Shown here one piece after another: positions 13,183 through 23,154 of a DNA stretch of 64,000 bases. The DNA is from Sphaerosporella brunnea. Taxonomy: Eukaryota > Ascomycota > Pezizomycetes > Pezizales > Pyronemataceae. The stretch is taken from contig VXIS01000136.1 in assembly GCA_008704415.1 (NCBI GenBank), forward strand, positions 52,321 to 116,320. Reading direction: 5' to 3'. A model generated the notes under the pieces. The model was given only the letters and a program-made list of their open reading frames with translations. It made no database searches and was not told the DNA's origin. A program made the position numbers and the translations under genes. Within the stretch, counting starts at the first letter, position 1, and the number at the start of each line of letters is the position of its first letter.

Positions 13183-14581
13183 ATGCGAGTACCCCTTCAG
13201 CTGCTCGTCAAGTCACGACCAACGTTACGAGCCTTCGCAACCGTGACGACGCCACAACCACAAGTGACGAGAGCTCTTTTCAACATGGCCCATCCGGGAT
13301 TCGTTGGAAAATGTGTGCTGGCACCAATGGTCCGGACAGGGGAGCTGCCGACCCGTCTGCTGTCTTTGAAGTACGGCGCAGATGCAGTCTGGAGTACGTC
13401 TCTTTCTCTGCGCCCCCGCCTCTACAGCGGCTGACAGCCGTCAGGTCCCGAGGTTGTTGATAAAGCCATCATCGGGTGCAGTCGAGTCATCAATCCTACT
13501 CTTAACACCATTGATTTTGTCAAAATACCCGCCAACGCCAATGGGGAAGAGCGCTTGATATTCAGAACGCATCCAGAACTAGAGAAGAAAAAATTGATTT
13601 TTCAGATTGGCTCGGCAGATCCGAGCCTTGCTGTTGAGGGCGCTTCCATTGTAGCCAAGGATGTCGCCGGAATCGATTTGAACTGTGGATGTCCGAAGGT
13701 ACAGCCCACATACATGCCTATGGTTTCGAGCGTACACCGTGCTGATCGAGCCAAAGCATTTTAGCATTCATTCTGGCATGGGTGCTGCTCTTTTGAAGAA
13801 CCCGGATAATCTAGTTGCAATCCTCACGGCTCTAGTCGAAGAAGTGGGAAAGCCCAATAACATCCCGATATCGGCCAAAATTCGGATCTTGGACACACCA
13901 GAGGAGACACTCGGGCTGGTGCGGCGGCTGTGTGCGACGGGCATCGCCAGAGTGACGGTGCACTGTCGCACTACGCCCATGCGCCCCCGAGAGCCAGCAA
14001 TTCGTGACCAGTTGGCAGATATCGTTAAAGTCTGTCATGAAGTCGGGGTTCAATGCTATGCCAATGGAGATATCGAATCTCGTACGCATGCTGAAGAAAT
14101 GATAGAAAAGTTTGGAGTCGATGGGTGCATGATTGCTCGTGCCGCCGAAACCAATCCCTCTTGCTTCCGGAGGGAAGGCTTGTTGCCTTGGCGAGAGGTT
14201 GTGGATGAATTTCTGAAGACGTCCATGAGCGTTGGACAGTGGATGGCAAACATCAAATTTTGTCTGTCACATCTCATCCCCGGAAAGGACCCACTTTATG
14301 TTCAAGTCACGCAAAGTAAGACGGTCGAGGCGATTTGCAATATCCTCGGAGTGCCTTATACTCCAGCGGTGCCAGAACAACCAGAAAGCTCTCCTCGAAC
14401 CGTCACCAAGGCGATTGAGAAAGCTCAAAAAAAGTCGGAGACTGTTAAGGCTGCTGGCGGCAGCGGTGTTAGCCGGGTCCGAGAGGGAAAGAAGAAGAGT
14501 CAGCGTGGCGTCGCCCCGAACCCCCAGCCGGTGGCCGACGTCCAAGCCGAGCAACCAATAACTGCCACCATGTTGGTGTGA
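13183..14581 (+). CDS. tRNA-dihydrouridine synthase Dus2 (Smm1 type)
   Basis: Flavin enzyme that reduces U20 in the D-loop of tRNAs. The ATG at 13183 (MRVPLQLLVKSRPTLRAFAT) may add a short basic N-terminal extension before MAHPGFVGKCVLAPMVRTG, the start of the TIM-barrel domain. Intron 1 lies at about 13394-13444 and joins to PEVVDKAIIGCSRVINPT. Intron 2 (about 13700-13757) joins NCGCPK to HFSIHSGMGAALLK; the Cys of GCPK is the catalytic position. CYANGDIESRTHAEEM and VDGCMIARAAETNPSCF form the flavin-binding end. The tail after about nt 14380 is Lys/Ala-rich and probably disordered. No dsRBD was recognised, as expected for fungal Dus2. Confidence 0.92.
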
Positions 14582-15401
14582 TGGTGATGAGTTGGGATTG
14601 TATTCTACGCGGGTTGCGTCTTAATCGGGATTTTCTTGGGATAACAGGCGTTCGGTACATATCTGAGTTCTTTGGTAGCTGTACAATAGATCTGTGGCAG
14701 GCTTGTGTTTGACGGCAACGAGACTTCTTAACCTCAAGCTATCTGGCTGCTGTAGAAAGTATGCATTCCTGTGCGGTGACCGCTTTCGACAGCATTTCAG
14801 AAGGATCATGAGCTTAAAGTACCGAGTGCACGGGTGCATCGGCGCCTGGCCTGAGGCCCGCCAGAACAGCCGAACAGCGGGAAAAGGCTGGGATGTAATT
14901 TGCGGGGACTTCCGATTGTTTTCGCGTCGATAGGAATACAAGCATCAGCGCAAAATCCCGAGATCACGGTGTTTGTCCACGTTGAGCATCAACTCAATGG
15001 CCGACGGTGGGGCGAGTGCTGGACGGTGACGGCCAAGATCTGAACTTCAGCATGTGGCATGTGGCTGTGACATGGGGTGTGGAATGCGGAGTGCAGCCGG
15101 AGTTTGCTGTGGGGATCCGCAAGGGCCATCGAATCAGAGTGAAGCGTTCAATGCAAGTTTTTTGTTGCCTCTTTCGTTCGGATTTCATTTTTACAGCCGG
15201 CGGCCGAGACAGTCTGACTCAAACAGAAAAAAAAAAAAAACCTCGTTATATATCACCCGCTCTGCTTTTGTTTCGTGGTTCACTCGATCCAATCTCTTGG
15301 TAGTTAAACAAGCTTGAGCTGCTTGCCATCCTTTCCCTTCAATTGCGCTTCAAACACCCCGCACCTCAATTGCCCCCACCTCCCCGCCACCGTACTCCAC
15401 G
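14582..15401. other. Intergenic stretch upstream of LEU4
   Basis: It contains an A-run near 15226-15240 followed by a TATATAT box-like motif, about 160 bp before the LEU4 start. No Leu3-type site (CCGG-NN-CCGG) could be found by eye. No gene was seen. Confidence 0.4.
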
Positions 15402-17523
15402 ATGCCTATGTGAGTTCAATCCTCCAGCTCCCCAGTTCTAAATACTCCACTTCAAGCTTCTTCTCCATAGGATGATGCGCTTGCTCTAATAAACGTTTCT
15501 TTGAGAGAGCTATGTTTCTGACTCTCTGGCAATAACGTAGGCTTAAAGATCCGTCCAAAAAGTACAAACCATTTCCACCGATCAATCTCCCTGACCGCCA
15601 ATGGCCATCGAAGACTATCACCAAGGCGCCGCGATGGCTGTCTACCGATTTGCGGGACGGAAACCAGAGCTTGGTGGACCCCATGGTATGCGCTGCTTCA
15701 AAGCCCGGCAGTTCGGCACAGATTGACTGACCGACTGCTTGTACAGGACAGTGAGCAGAAATGGAAGTACTTCCGGATGCTTGTGGGACTAGGATACAAG
15801 GAAATCGAGATCTCCTTCCCATCCGCTTCGCAGATCGACTTCGACTATACTCGTCGCTTGATCGAGACTCCTGGCGCCGTTCCTGACGATGTGTGGTTGC
15901 AAGTATTGTCTCCATGCCGAGAGGAGCTCATTTTGCGAACAGTCGAGGCCATGAAGGGCGCAAAGAAGGCAATTATTCATCTCTACCTGGCGACTTCCGC
16001 ATGTTTCCGAGACATCGTATTCGGCATGACGGAGGAGGAATCATTGGCTTTGGCCGTAAAGTGTACCAAGCTCGTTCGCAGCTTGACCAAGGACAACCCC
16101 GAAGCGCAGGACACTCAGTGGGCGTACGAGTTCTCGCCTGAGACTTTTTCCGATACCCGCTTGGATTACGCCATTCAGATCTGCGAGGCGGTCAAGGAAG
16201 CTTGGGGCTCCTCAGAGGAGAACCCCATCATCTTCAACTTGCCAGCTACAGTTGAGATGGCGACACCCAACGTATATGCAGACCAAATCGAATATTTCTC
16301 GCGTAACATCAGCGAGCGGGAGAAAGTCTGCATTTCTCTGCACCCCCACAACGACCGAGGCTGCGCAGTGGCCGCCGCAGAGCTGGCTCAGATGGGTGGC
16401 GCTGACCGAGTCGAGGGGTGTCTGTTTGGCAACGGAGAGCGCACTGGAAATGTTGATTTGGTCACTCTGGCTCTGAATCTTTACACCCAGGGTGTCAATC
16501 CCAACATCGATTTCTCAGACCTTACCAAGGTGATTGATGTTGTTGAGGACTTGACCAAAATTCCGGTTCATGCTCGTGCTCCCTACGGAGGCCAGTTGGT
16601 CGTCTGCGCCTTCTCTGGATCCCACCAGGATGCCATCAAGAAGGGATTCAAGAAGCGCGAAGATTCTGGGGTGGCCGACGACGAGAACTGGGTCATGCCT
16701 TACCTTCCCCTGGACCCGGCCGATATTGGCCGGACGTATGAGGCTATCATCCGCGTCAACTCGCAGTCTGGAAAGGGAGGTGTTGCTTGGATCATTCAGC
16801 GCGCATTGGAGTTGGATATGCCTCGTGGCCTGCAGATCGCCTTCTCCAAGGTGGTTCAGAAGGAGACGGAAGCTCTTGGGCGCGAGCTTAAACCCAGGGA
16901 GATTCAGGCTTTGTTTGAGAAAGAATACTACCTCAACACGCCTTCTAGAATCAACCTGGTAGATTATGAGTTCTCTACCGATCGATCAGCTTCGCCGGTT
17001 CCTGGTATGGAGAAGGCTTCTGCCAACCCCCGCAGGACATTCGCAGGCATTGTGTCTATGGACGGACGGGAATATTCCATCCGCGGTGTTGGAAACGGAC
17101 CTATCTCGTCGTTGGCGAATGCCCTTAAGTGTATCGGTGTGGACTTGGACGTGAAAGACTACAAAGAGCACGCTATTGGTCGTGGCCGCGATACTAAGGC
17201 TGCCACGTTCATTGAGTGTATCATTGGAGGCTCAAACCAGCAGCAGACTGTTTGGGGTGTTGGCATTCACGAGGACACAGCACAGTCCTCTTTAATTGCC
17301 ATCCTCAGTGCTGCCAGTTCCGTAAGTTCCTTTTTGATCTGCCTCTGCGAAATGAGCGCTAACCAAGACGCAGGTGGTTTCGAGCCAGCCAGGCACACCG
17401 CTGCCGTTGAAGTTTTTGGAGAACGGTCTGGCTCCTACTCCGCTTGCGCTGGGTTCTCCTTCCCTAAAAGTGGCCATCAACGGACTGGAAGCTCAGGCGG
17501 AGAATTTGAAGCAGTGTTCCTAA
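15402..17523 (+). CDS. LEU4: 2-isopropylmalate synthase (leucine biosynthesis)
   Basis: Condenses acetyl-CoA with 2-oxoisovalerate, the committed step of leucine synthesis. The start ATG at 15402 begins an 8-nt first exon. The intron from 15410 joins in frame to [20 protein letters not shown], giving the usual fungal N-terminus [12 protein letters not shown] second intron follows [14 protein letters not shown]-like motifs are visible: [12 protein letters not shown] (metal and substrate site) and [21 protein letters not shown], then [16 protein letters not shown]. The C-terminal LeuA dimer/regulatory domain (about nt 17030-17500), where leucine feedback acts in this family, is intact. A third intron near 17323-17373 joins to [15 protein letters not shown]. 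The stop is at 17521-17523. No mitochondrial presequence is visible from this start. Confidence 0.95.
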
Positions 17524-17527
17524 TAGC

Positions 17528-17596
17528 CAGCCCGCCCGTTGGGCGGTGTTTGGGCTGTTTGGGCTGAAGAAATCCTACGGGCTGGCGGGCGGGCTG
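17528..17596. repeat. 69-bp inverted repeat, possible hAT-type end
   Basis: The 11-bp end CAGCCCGCCCG at 17528 is matched in reverse complement at 17586-17596, with G/C-rich tandem GGGC motifs between. The CA..TG borders resemble fungal hAT ends, but no transposase is near. It starts 5 bp after the LEU4 stop. Confidence 0.4.
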
Positions 17597-17774
17597 TACA
17601 AGTAGAAAAATTCAATTTTTTGCAACGCAATATGGCGGTTGTCCCGCGCTTACACTGCTTGAAACGAAAAATACCCGCTTTGCAGCGCTCCTACTACCAG
17701 TATGTTGTCCAATCTTTGATTGTTCCGGCTGCCTCCCAATGGTTTAGACACTCGCATGCCTCAATGATGTCAAC

Positions 17775-18420
17775 CTTAAGGCGAGCGCGTTCACCCTGGC
17801 CAAAAGACAGGACCGTGAGGAATGGCTGAAGACGAACTGCCAGCCTAAAAGCTACTATAAACGGCTGAAAGGTGGCAAGACAGCCTTCAAGACACGGAAA
17901 GCCCTCGCCGCACGCTTCTTCCAGCTACGACTACAGAAGGCCCCAACAGCGCCATACCTTTATAAGACGAACCGCCGGGCTGATGACAAATGCTGGTTTT
18001 GTGACGCCAGACCGGTCCAGACCAGGGACCGCCTTTTAAAGACGTGCCGGAGGTGGCGAAAGGAGCATGTGACGCTGTGGAATACGGTGGTGGAGGCCAC
18101 ACGGGAAGGGGGAAAAAAGAGACGGAAGACGAATACGTCAGTAAAGGACTTACTGGCGGATGAACGCTGCATAGAGGCGGTGATGGCCTTCTTAGACAGC
18201 ACAAGTGTCGGACTGTGGCCCGACAGGGTCTAAATCTATCTCCTTTGTCTCGTCACGAATTTCCTTGGTGCGATAATTACACCTATTTCCTTGTTTCTAT
18301 TTCCTTCGGAGGAGCGAACCCCAGAGTAGGCCACGTGCCTAGGGGCGGCAATGATTCTGTATCTTAACATGCCATGGCCGCAAGCGGCCAAATGCAAGAT
18401 GATTAAAACAAAAATAAGGC
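17775..18420 (+). mobile_element. 5'-truncated non-LTR retrotransposon (LINE, Tad-like), 3' end copy A
   Basis: An ATG-less frame from 17775 to TAA at 18231-18233 encodes the C-terminus of a LINE ORF2. It includes a zinc-knuckle-like C-x2-C segment (CWFCDARP) and the typical fungal ending KDLLADERCIEAVMAFLDS. The roughly 190-bp 3' region repeats almost unchanged at 39.9-40.1 kb. It contains a perfect hairpin GGCCGC-AA-GCGGCC (18376-18389), then an A-rich tail. Only the end of the element is present, as expected for 5' truncation at target-primed insertion. Clade assignment (Tad-like) is inferred from the C-terminal motif. Confidence 0.75.
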
Positions 18421-18639
18421 GAGCGCGACGGTCAGTGATGGTCTGCTTAACACTGAAGAACACACGCTCCACCATCAAATCCTGAGCGACTACACTAGCT
18501 ACAGCGTCTGATATCCAAACAAAACCAGCCGAAACCAACACCTCTCCGCCGCCAGATAGAGAGAGCATCCGCAAACAGGACGCGCTCGGCAGTCCATCAT
18601 CCAAAAACAACAAACCCACCCAAAGCGAACACCCCGCTA

Positions 18640-19193
18640 CCTCTTAAGCCTCTCTTGTCCCCCCCGCACGATTCCTCGGTACAGAAGATATAATTATAGC
18701 CAAATATATCTTCCAGGGTATTAAAGCATCCCTCCAATAGAAGGCAATAGCTACTCGTCCCCTTAGACCCTTTGTGCAGGCCAATGGGGACTATGTAGTC
18801 CCGAAGCTTCATGTAATCGCCGGCTTCTGTGAAAGGGCCTTCCGGTGACGCCCATTCCACTCGCCCCATGCTTAGCCCTTGTGTATCCATTTGATTGTCC
18901 TGCGTCCCACTTCCCTCTGCCATGTCCGGTACGATCTCTACCAGTTCGCCACTGGTTAGGCCCGTTGCTGCGCCCTGTTTATAGACTGTCACGGAATTTT
19001 GTTCCAACAAAAGCACTTGCAGCGTCTCGATGGGCAGGGAATGGGGGGCGAGTTTGTCGAGATCCGGATCGCCGAACGGGCTGTCATGCCTTATATTGAC
19101 GATGTCGGCAACTAGAGCTGGGTGCGAAACCCGTAGGTAAACAACCTCCGACGGGGGGTTGACAACCGCGCTACAGCAAAAACCGGTTGGCAA
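18640..19193 (-). pseudogene. Remnant of a fungal trypsin-fold serine-protease-like gene
   Basis: A 198-codon frame with no good start. It contains VTVYKQGAATGLTSGELVEI, resembling the KxGxxTGxTxG motif of trypsin-fold proteins, and then RDYIVPIGLHKGS..SSYCLLLEGCF, typical of repeat-associated fungal proteins of this type. The region where a GDSGS catalytic motif should lie instead reads EAGDYMKLRDY, so the nucleophile segment appears deleted. The N-terminal half is missing. It lies antisense beside a LINE tail. Family recognition is from memory and only moderately sure. Confidence 0.45.
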
Positions 19194-20328
19194 CCGTACA
19201 CACGAGGCCTATTTTTTTGCTGGGGCGGGTTCTGCTAAAGGAGCCACCGGCATTCTGCTACAATTTGTAAGTACACTGCCTCATCATTCAAAAGAATAGC
19301 AGTCGCACCTTCTGTATGGATATTTTTTTTGTATAGGGAAGCCACCAGGAGTGTCTCCTAGGGAAGTGGCTGGGCAGTTCTGCTGGGGGAGTGGGTGTCG
19401 AGTTCTGCTGGGGAAGCTGTCGAAGGAGAGAAATTGTGTGGGTGAGCAGAACCATTCACAGGCCGGCACTCGTAGGTGCAGATGGTTGGCAACCGTTCTT
19501 GGCAGTTTCCCACCCAGCTCTATTGGCAACCACGGTAAAATCCACAACTCCCAACACGCACTCTATGGAAAAGCCACGCGGGATCCGCAAAACGCCCAGA
19601 TCTTGTACACCGAATTGAGGTTTGTTTGTGTGTGGCGATGGGGTAGGTATGCAGGGCGCAGAAGGCATTCTGGAGCATCATCACGTGACAACAAAAAAAA
19701 CACGGGAAGCCTGAGTAATTACAGTCACTTGCACAGTCCGGCCGCAGGAGAAAATCGCTTGTAAATAGAATGGTAGAGCTACTCGCTCCGCCTCAGAATG
19801 GTAGAGCTCGCTTCGCTTCAGCCTCCAGCAACCGCCACACCGGTACACGCCACCGCCACCGTAAAACGCCACCGGAAAACGCCACACTATAGGGATAGAT
19901 ACTTTAAAAAGCACCATATGCCTGCCCAATCACCATTTACTTAAATGGTGGGTTTTTCGCAATCACACCATTTAGAGAGAATGGTGGCGATACCCGCATT
20001 TTCATATCCCCACCTGGCTCGGTTCCTATTTATTATCCACGACATTTATCCGGTTCGGTGGTGTTGCCAGGCATGTAACAACTGGCGACGGCAAGGTCTG
20101 GATTCCGGTTGCTCCATAATCAAATGTCAATGATCCCGGGAAAGGCCTCGCAGGTCAGAGTTATTATTATTTATCTTGCGTCCGTATCTACCGCCCAACT
20201 CGCCTAACTTCAGCTGCTCCTTCTCTTCGGTTGCAGAAAGCGGCGGAGGGGGCGGAGCTTCGCTTTTTTGGAAGGACGGTGTTCGGACGCTCGAAGATCT
20301 AGAAGCCGTAACTTTGCAAAGTGTACTA
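19194..20328. other. Repeat-rich non-genic stretch
   Basis: Short internal duplications are visible: AGAATGGTAGAGCT near 19770 and 19795, a palindromic ACCATTTACTTAAATGGT at about 19932, and paired TCTGCTGGGG motifs near 19380-19410. No credible gene was found. Confidence 0.4.
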
Positions 20329-20791
20329 CCGTATCGTCTGAGTCTTAAGCAACGCGGGCCGGAGGGGTCGGGGTGTTGCCAAGCTATCAAAAAGTTAATC
20401 TCTAAAGACTCGCGCGCGGGCGATGCTGTATCTAATTTTTATTTACAGCAGCAGAACCATTACAGTGCCGGCAGTGTTGGCCAACTCCCCGGGCATTCTT
20501 GAACTCCCTTTCACAGGAGCATCGTGCCGTATCTTCCGGTGTTTGTCCGCTACCGGCACCATTTTTGGACCGTACGGGGGAGCCTGCTCAGGACGGGGAA
20601 ATGCCGGAGATGCCATTGCGCATGCCGCTCACCAAGTACCAAGTACCCGCGCCCCGCCTTTTGAGCATCATTAAAGTTGTGTACAAACCCAAATTGTGAC
20701 CGCAACGTCCAATCCCACCAATAGAAAACCCTCGACACCCGCAACCTTACCACCCCTCCGGCCCGCGTTGCTTAAGACTCAGACGATACGG
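20329..20791. mobile_element. MITE with 40-bp perfect terminal inverted repeats and TA flanks
   Basis: The left end CCGTATCGTCTGAGTCTTAA (20329) continues for 40 bp and is repeated exactly in reverse complement ending at 20791. Both ends are flanked by TA, the Tc1/mariner-type target duplication. The symmetry extends outward as GTACTA / TAGTAC. The interior (about 380 bp) encodes nothing recognisable, so it is a non-autonomous element. Confidence 0.8.
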
Positions 20792-21755
20792 TAGTACAAG
20801 TACGCTGACGTCTGGTTACCTACATGGCATTTGCAGATAGCAGCAAGCCATCACGACAGGACATGACGCAGTGTCGGCTTTCCGCCCTACATATCGCCAA
20901 GCCTTGCCAATAATCAGAAACTCCGGGCCCCGAGATACATATGCATGGGGCGTGGTTGTGATGAAAGGCATGAAGCTGTCATTCTAGATCTGTGGGGCCC
21001 TGTCAATTCATATCCATACGAGCGGTATGATTCCCCCATACAAGAATAGATCTCCAATGTCTTGCCTTCCTGGCATAACTACATATGTAGATCCCCTTGC
21101 TCTCAACAATTGCAGCTTTGGGGTAACCACCGTTTACATTGAGTAGGCCCTCCATGGAACCTCAACATATGTAGGCTCGTCGTATACTGCCCGTAGTAGG
21201 CTGCACGTGGAATTTTTTATGTCTCCTGCCTCAAAGACAAGCCACCCAGCCCCTCCAGACGCAAGTTATATCAAAAAAAAAAGAAAAAGGTGTGTGTGTG
21301 TTCAGATGTGTCCTTTGTATCCCCCATCTCAAACCATCAATCCACATTCCCGCCGCTAATTTATTCGTCGTCCCTGTAGCATTTCTAGAGCGGTTTAGTG
21401 CCCCCACTTGCCTTTATCAGTCGAACCCCAAAAGTCCAGCCCACCAGGCTATCACATCAGCAACTTTTCTTCCCCGTCATTCCCTCTCCTTCCCTGATTC
21501 AAACACTCCACCTCCTCTCAATCTCGATACACACCCTCCGCCCTACAAAGCATAAATAAATACCTCCTCCCGGGTTCTTTACTTGTTCTGTTCTCCTGTT
21601 ATCCGAAAAACTCCGTCACCACGTTTTCCTCCCGTTTTATCAGATCTCTTCCCCTGCGGCCGTTGCTGGGAATCTCTTTCACCGCATTCGCTACACTTTC
21701 CCACCGACCACCGACACCCCCTCACAGCAACATCATTATTCCGAAGAGCCGCAAA
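20792..21755. other. Upstream region of thioredoxin reductase
   Basis: About 960 bp, becoming strongly pyrimidine-rich over the last 400 bp before the TRR1 start, as often seen in fungal promoters and 5' leaders. No gene was seen. Confidence 0.45.
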
Positions 21756-23154
21756 ATGCACAGCAAAGTCGTCGGTAAGTCCTCCCTATTCCTCCGCCGA
21801 CTCTGCTCTTCTTGTCACCTGTGCTGATGGAACTTTTGCAGTCATTGGGTACGCTGCACAACCCCGCCGTCGTGTCACCGTTTCCCCTCACTAATAGTTT
21901 GAAGTTCCGGCCCCGCCGGCCACACTGCCGCCATCTACCTGGCGCGTGCGGAACTGAAACGTGAGTCTAGCAACTTAGTTTTTTTTTAAGGGTTTTTTCT
22001 TATGGTTGCGCAGCGGTGCTGTATGAAGGCATGCTTGCAAACGGAATCGCGCCTGGAGGTCAATTGACCACCACCACCGATGTCGAGAACTTCCCGGGTT
22101 TCCCTAACGGAATCGGCGGACAAGAGCTCATGGTACGCATCGCTCGAAACAAGCGTTACTTTCTGCAGGTCGATGTCTAACCTATACCAGGACGCCATGA
22201 GGGCTCAGAGCGAACGCTTCGGAACTCAGATCATCACCGAGACCGTTTCAACTCTCGACCTTTCCAACCGGCCATTCAAGTACTGGGTTGAAGGCGCGGA
22301 GGACAGCGAGCCCAACACCGCCGACACGGTCATCATTGCCACTGGTGCCTCAGCGAGACGGTTGCACCTCCCCGGCGAGGACAAGTACTGGCAAGCCGGA
22401 ATCAGCGCGTGCGCTGTGTGCGATGGTGCCGTGCCTATCTTCCGGAACAAGCCGTTGACGGTCATCGGAGGTGGTGACTCTGCCGCCGAAGAGGCTATCT
22501 TCTTGACCAAGTACGGCAGCAAGGTTTACGTGCTGGTGCGAAAGGACAAGCTGCGCGCCTCTCACATCATGGCCAAGCGTTTGATCGCCCACCCCAAGGT
22601 CGAGATCAAGTACAACACAGTTGCGGTCGAGTGCTTGGGCGATGGCAAGCTCCTGAATAAGCTGAAGATCAAGAACGTCATCACCGGTGAGATCAGCGAG
22701 CTGGAGACGAACGGTCTGTTCTACGCCGTTGGTCACGAGCCTGCCACTGCCCTTGTGAAGGGACAGATGGAGCTTGACGAGGACGGATATATCATCACCA
22801 AGCCCGGCACTTCGTACACGAGCGTCAAGGGTGTCTTTGCCGCTGGAGACGTTCAGGACAAGCGGTATAGGCAGGCGGTTACCAGTGCTGGTATATTTCC
22901 ACCGGTTGGTTTCGTCTGATCCACTGCTGACATTTTCCAGGATCTGGATGTATCGCTGCGCTCGAGTGCGAGCGACTACTGGCGGAGGAGGAAGAGGGCG
23001 GTGGAAACGGGCCAGTGTCAGTACCACCTATTATGCCCCCCAATGACGAGGCCTAAGGCTAACCTAGTTTCTCTGTTGATGCTACAGCGTCGAGGCGGAA
23101 AAGAGTCAAACTAACGGCACCGCTCCCGAATACAAGTCGAACCCCATGATCTAG
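21756..23154 (+). CDS. TRR1: Thioredoxin reductase (NADPH)
   Basis: Low-molecular-weight FAD enzyme that keeps thioredoxin reduced using NADPH. The start at 21756 (MHSKVV) is followed by intron 1, a 7-nt exon at 21842-21848, another intron (21849-21904), and an exon that restores [22 protein letters not shown], the FAD-binding GxGxx[17 protein letters not shown] and the redox motif CAVCDG follow, then [13 protein letters not shown] for NADPH and [10 protein letters not shown] for FAD. Two 3' introns lead to a C-terminus ending KSNPMI, stop at 23152-23154. About 360 residues, the normal length for the fungal enzyme. Every motif is intact. Confidence 0.95.

Noticed and set aside
14582..15401. 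Leu3-type control site upstream of LEU4
   Set aside because: GC-rich near-matches such as CCGGCGGCCG near 15198 do not fit the CCGG-NN-CCGG pattern.
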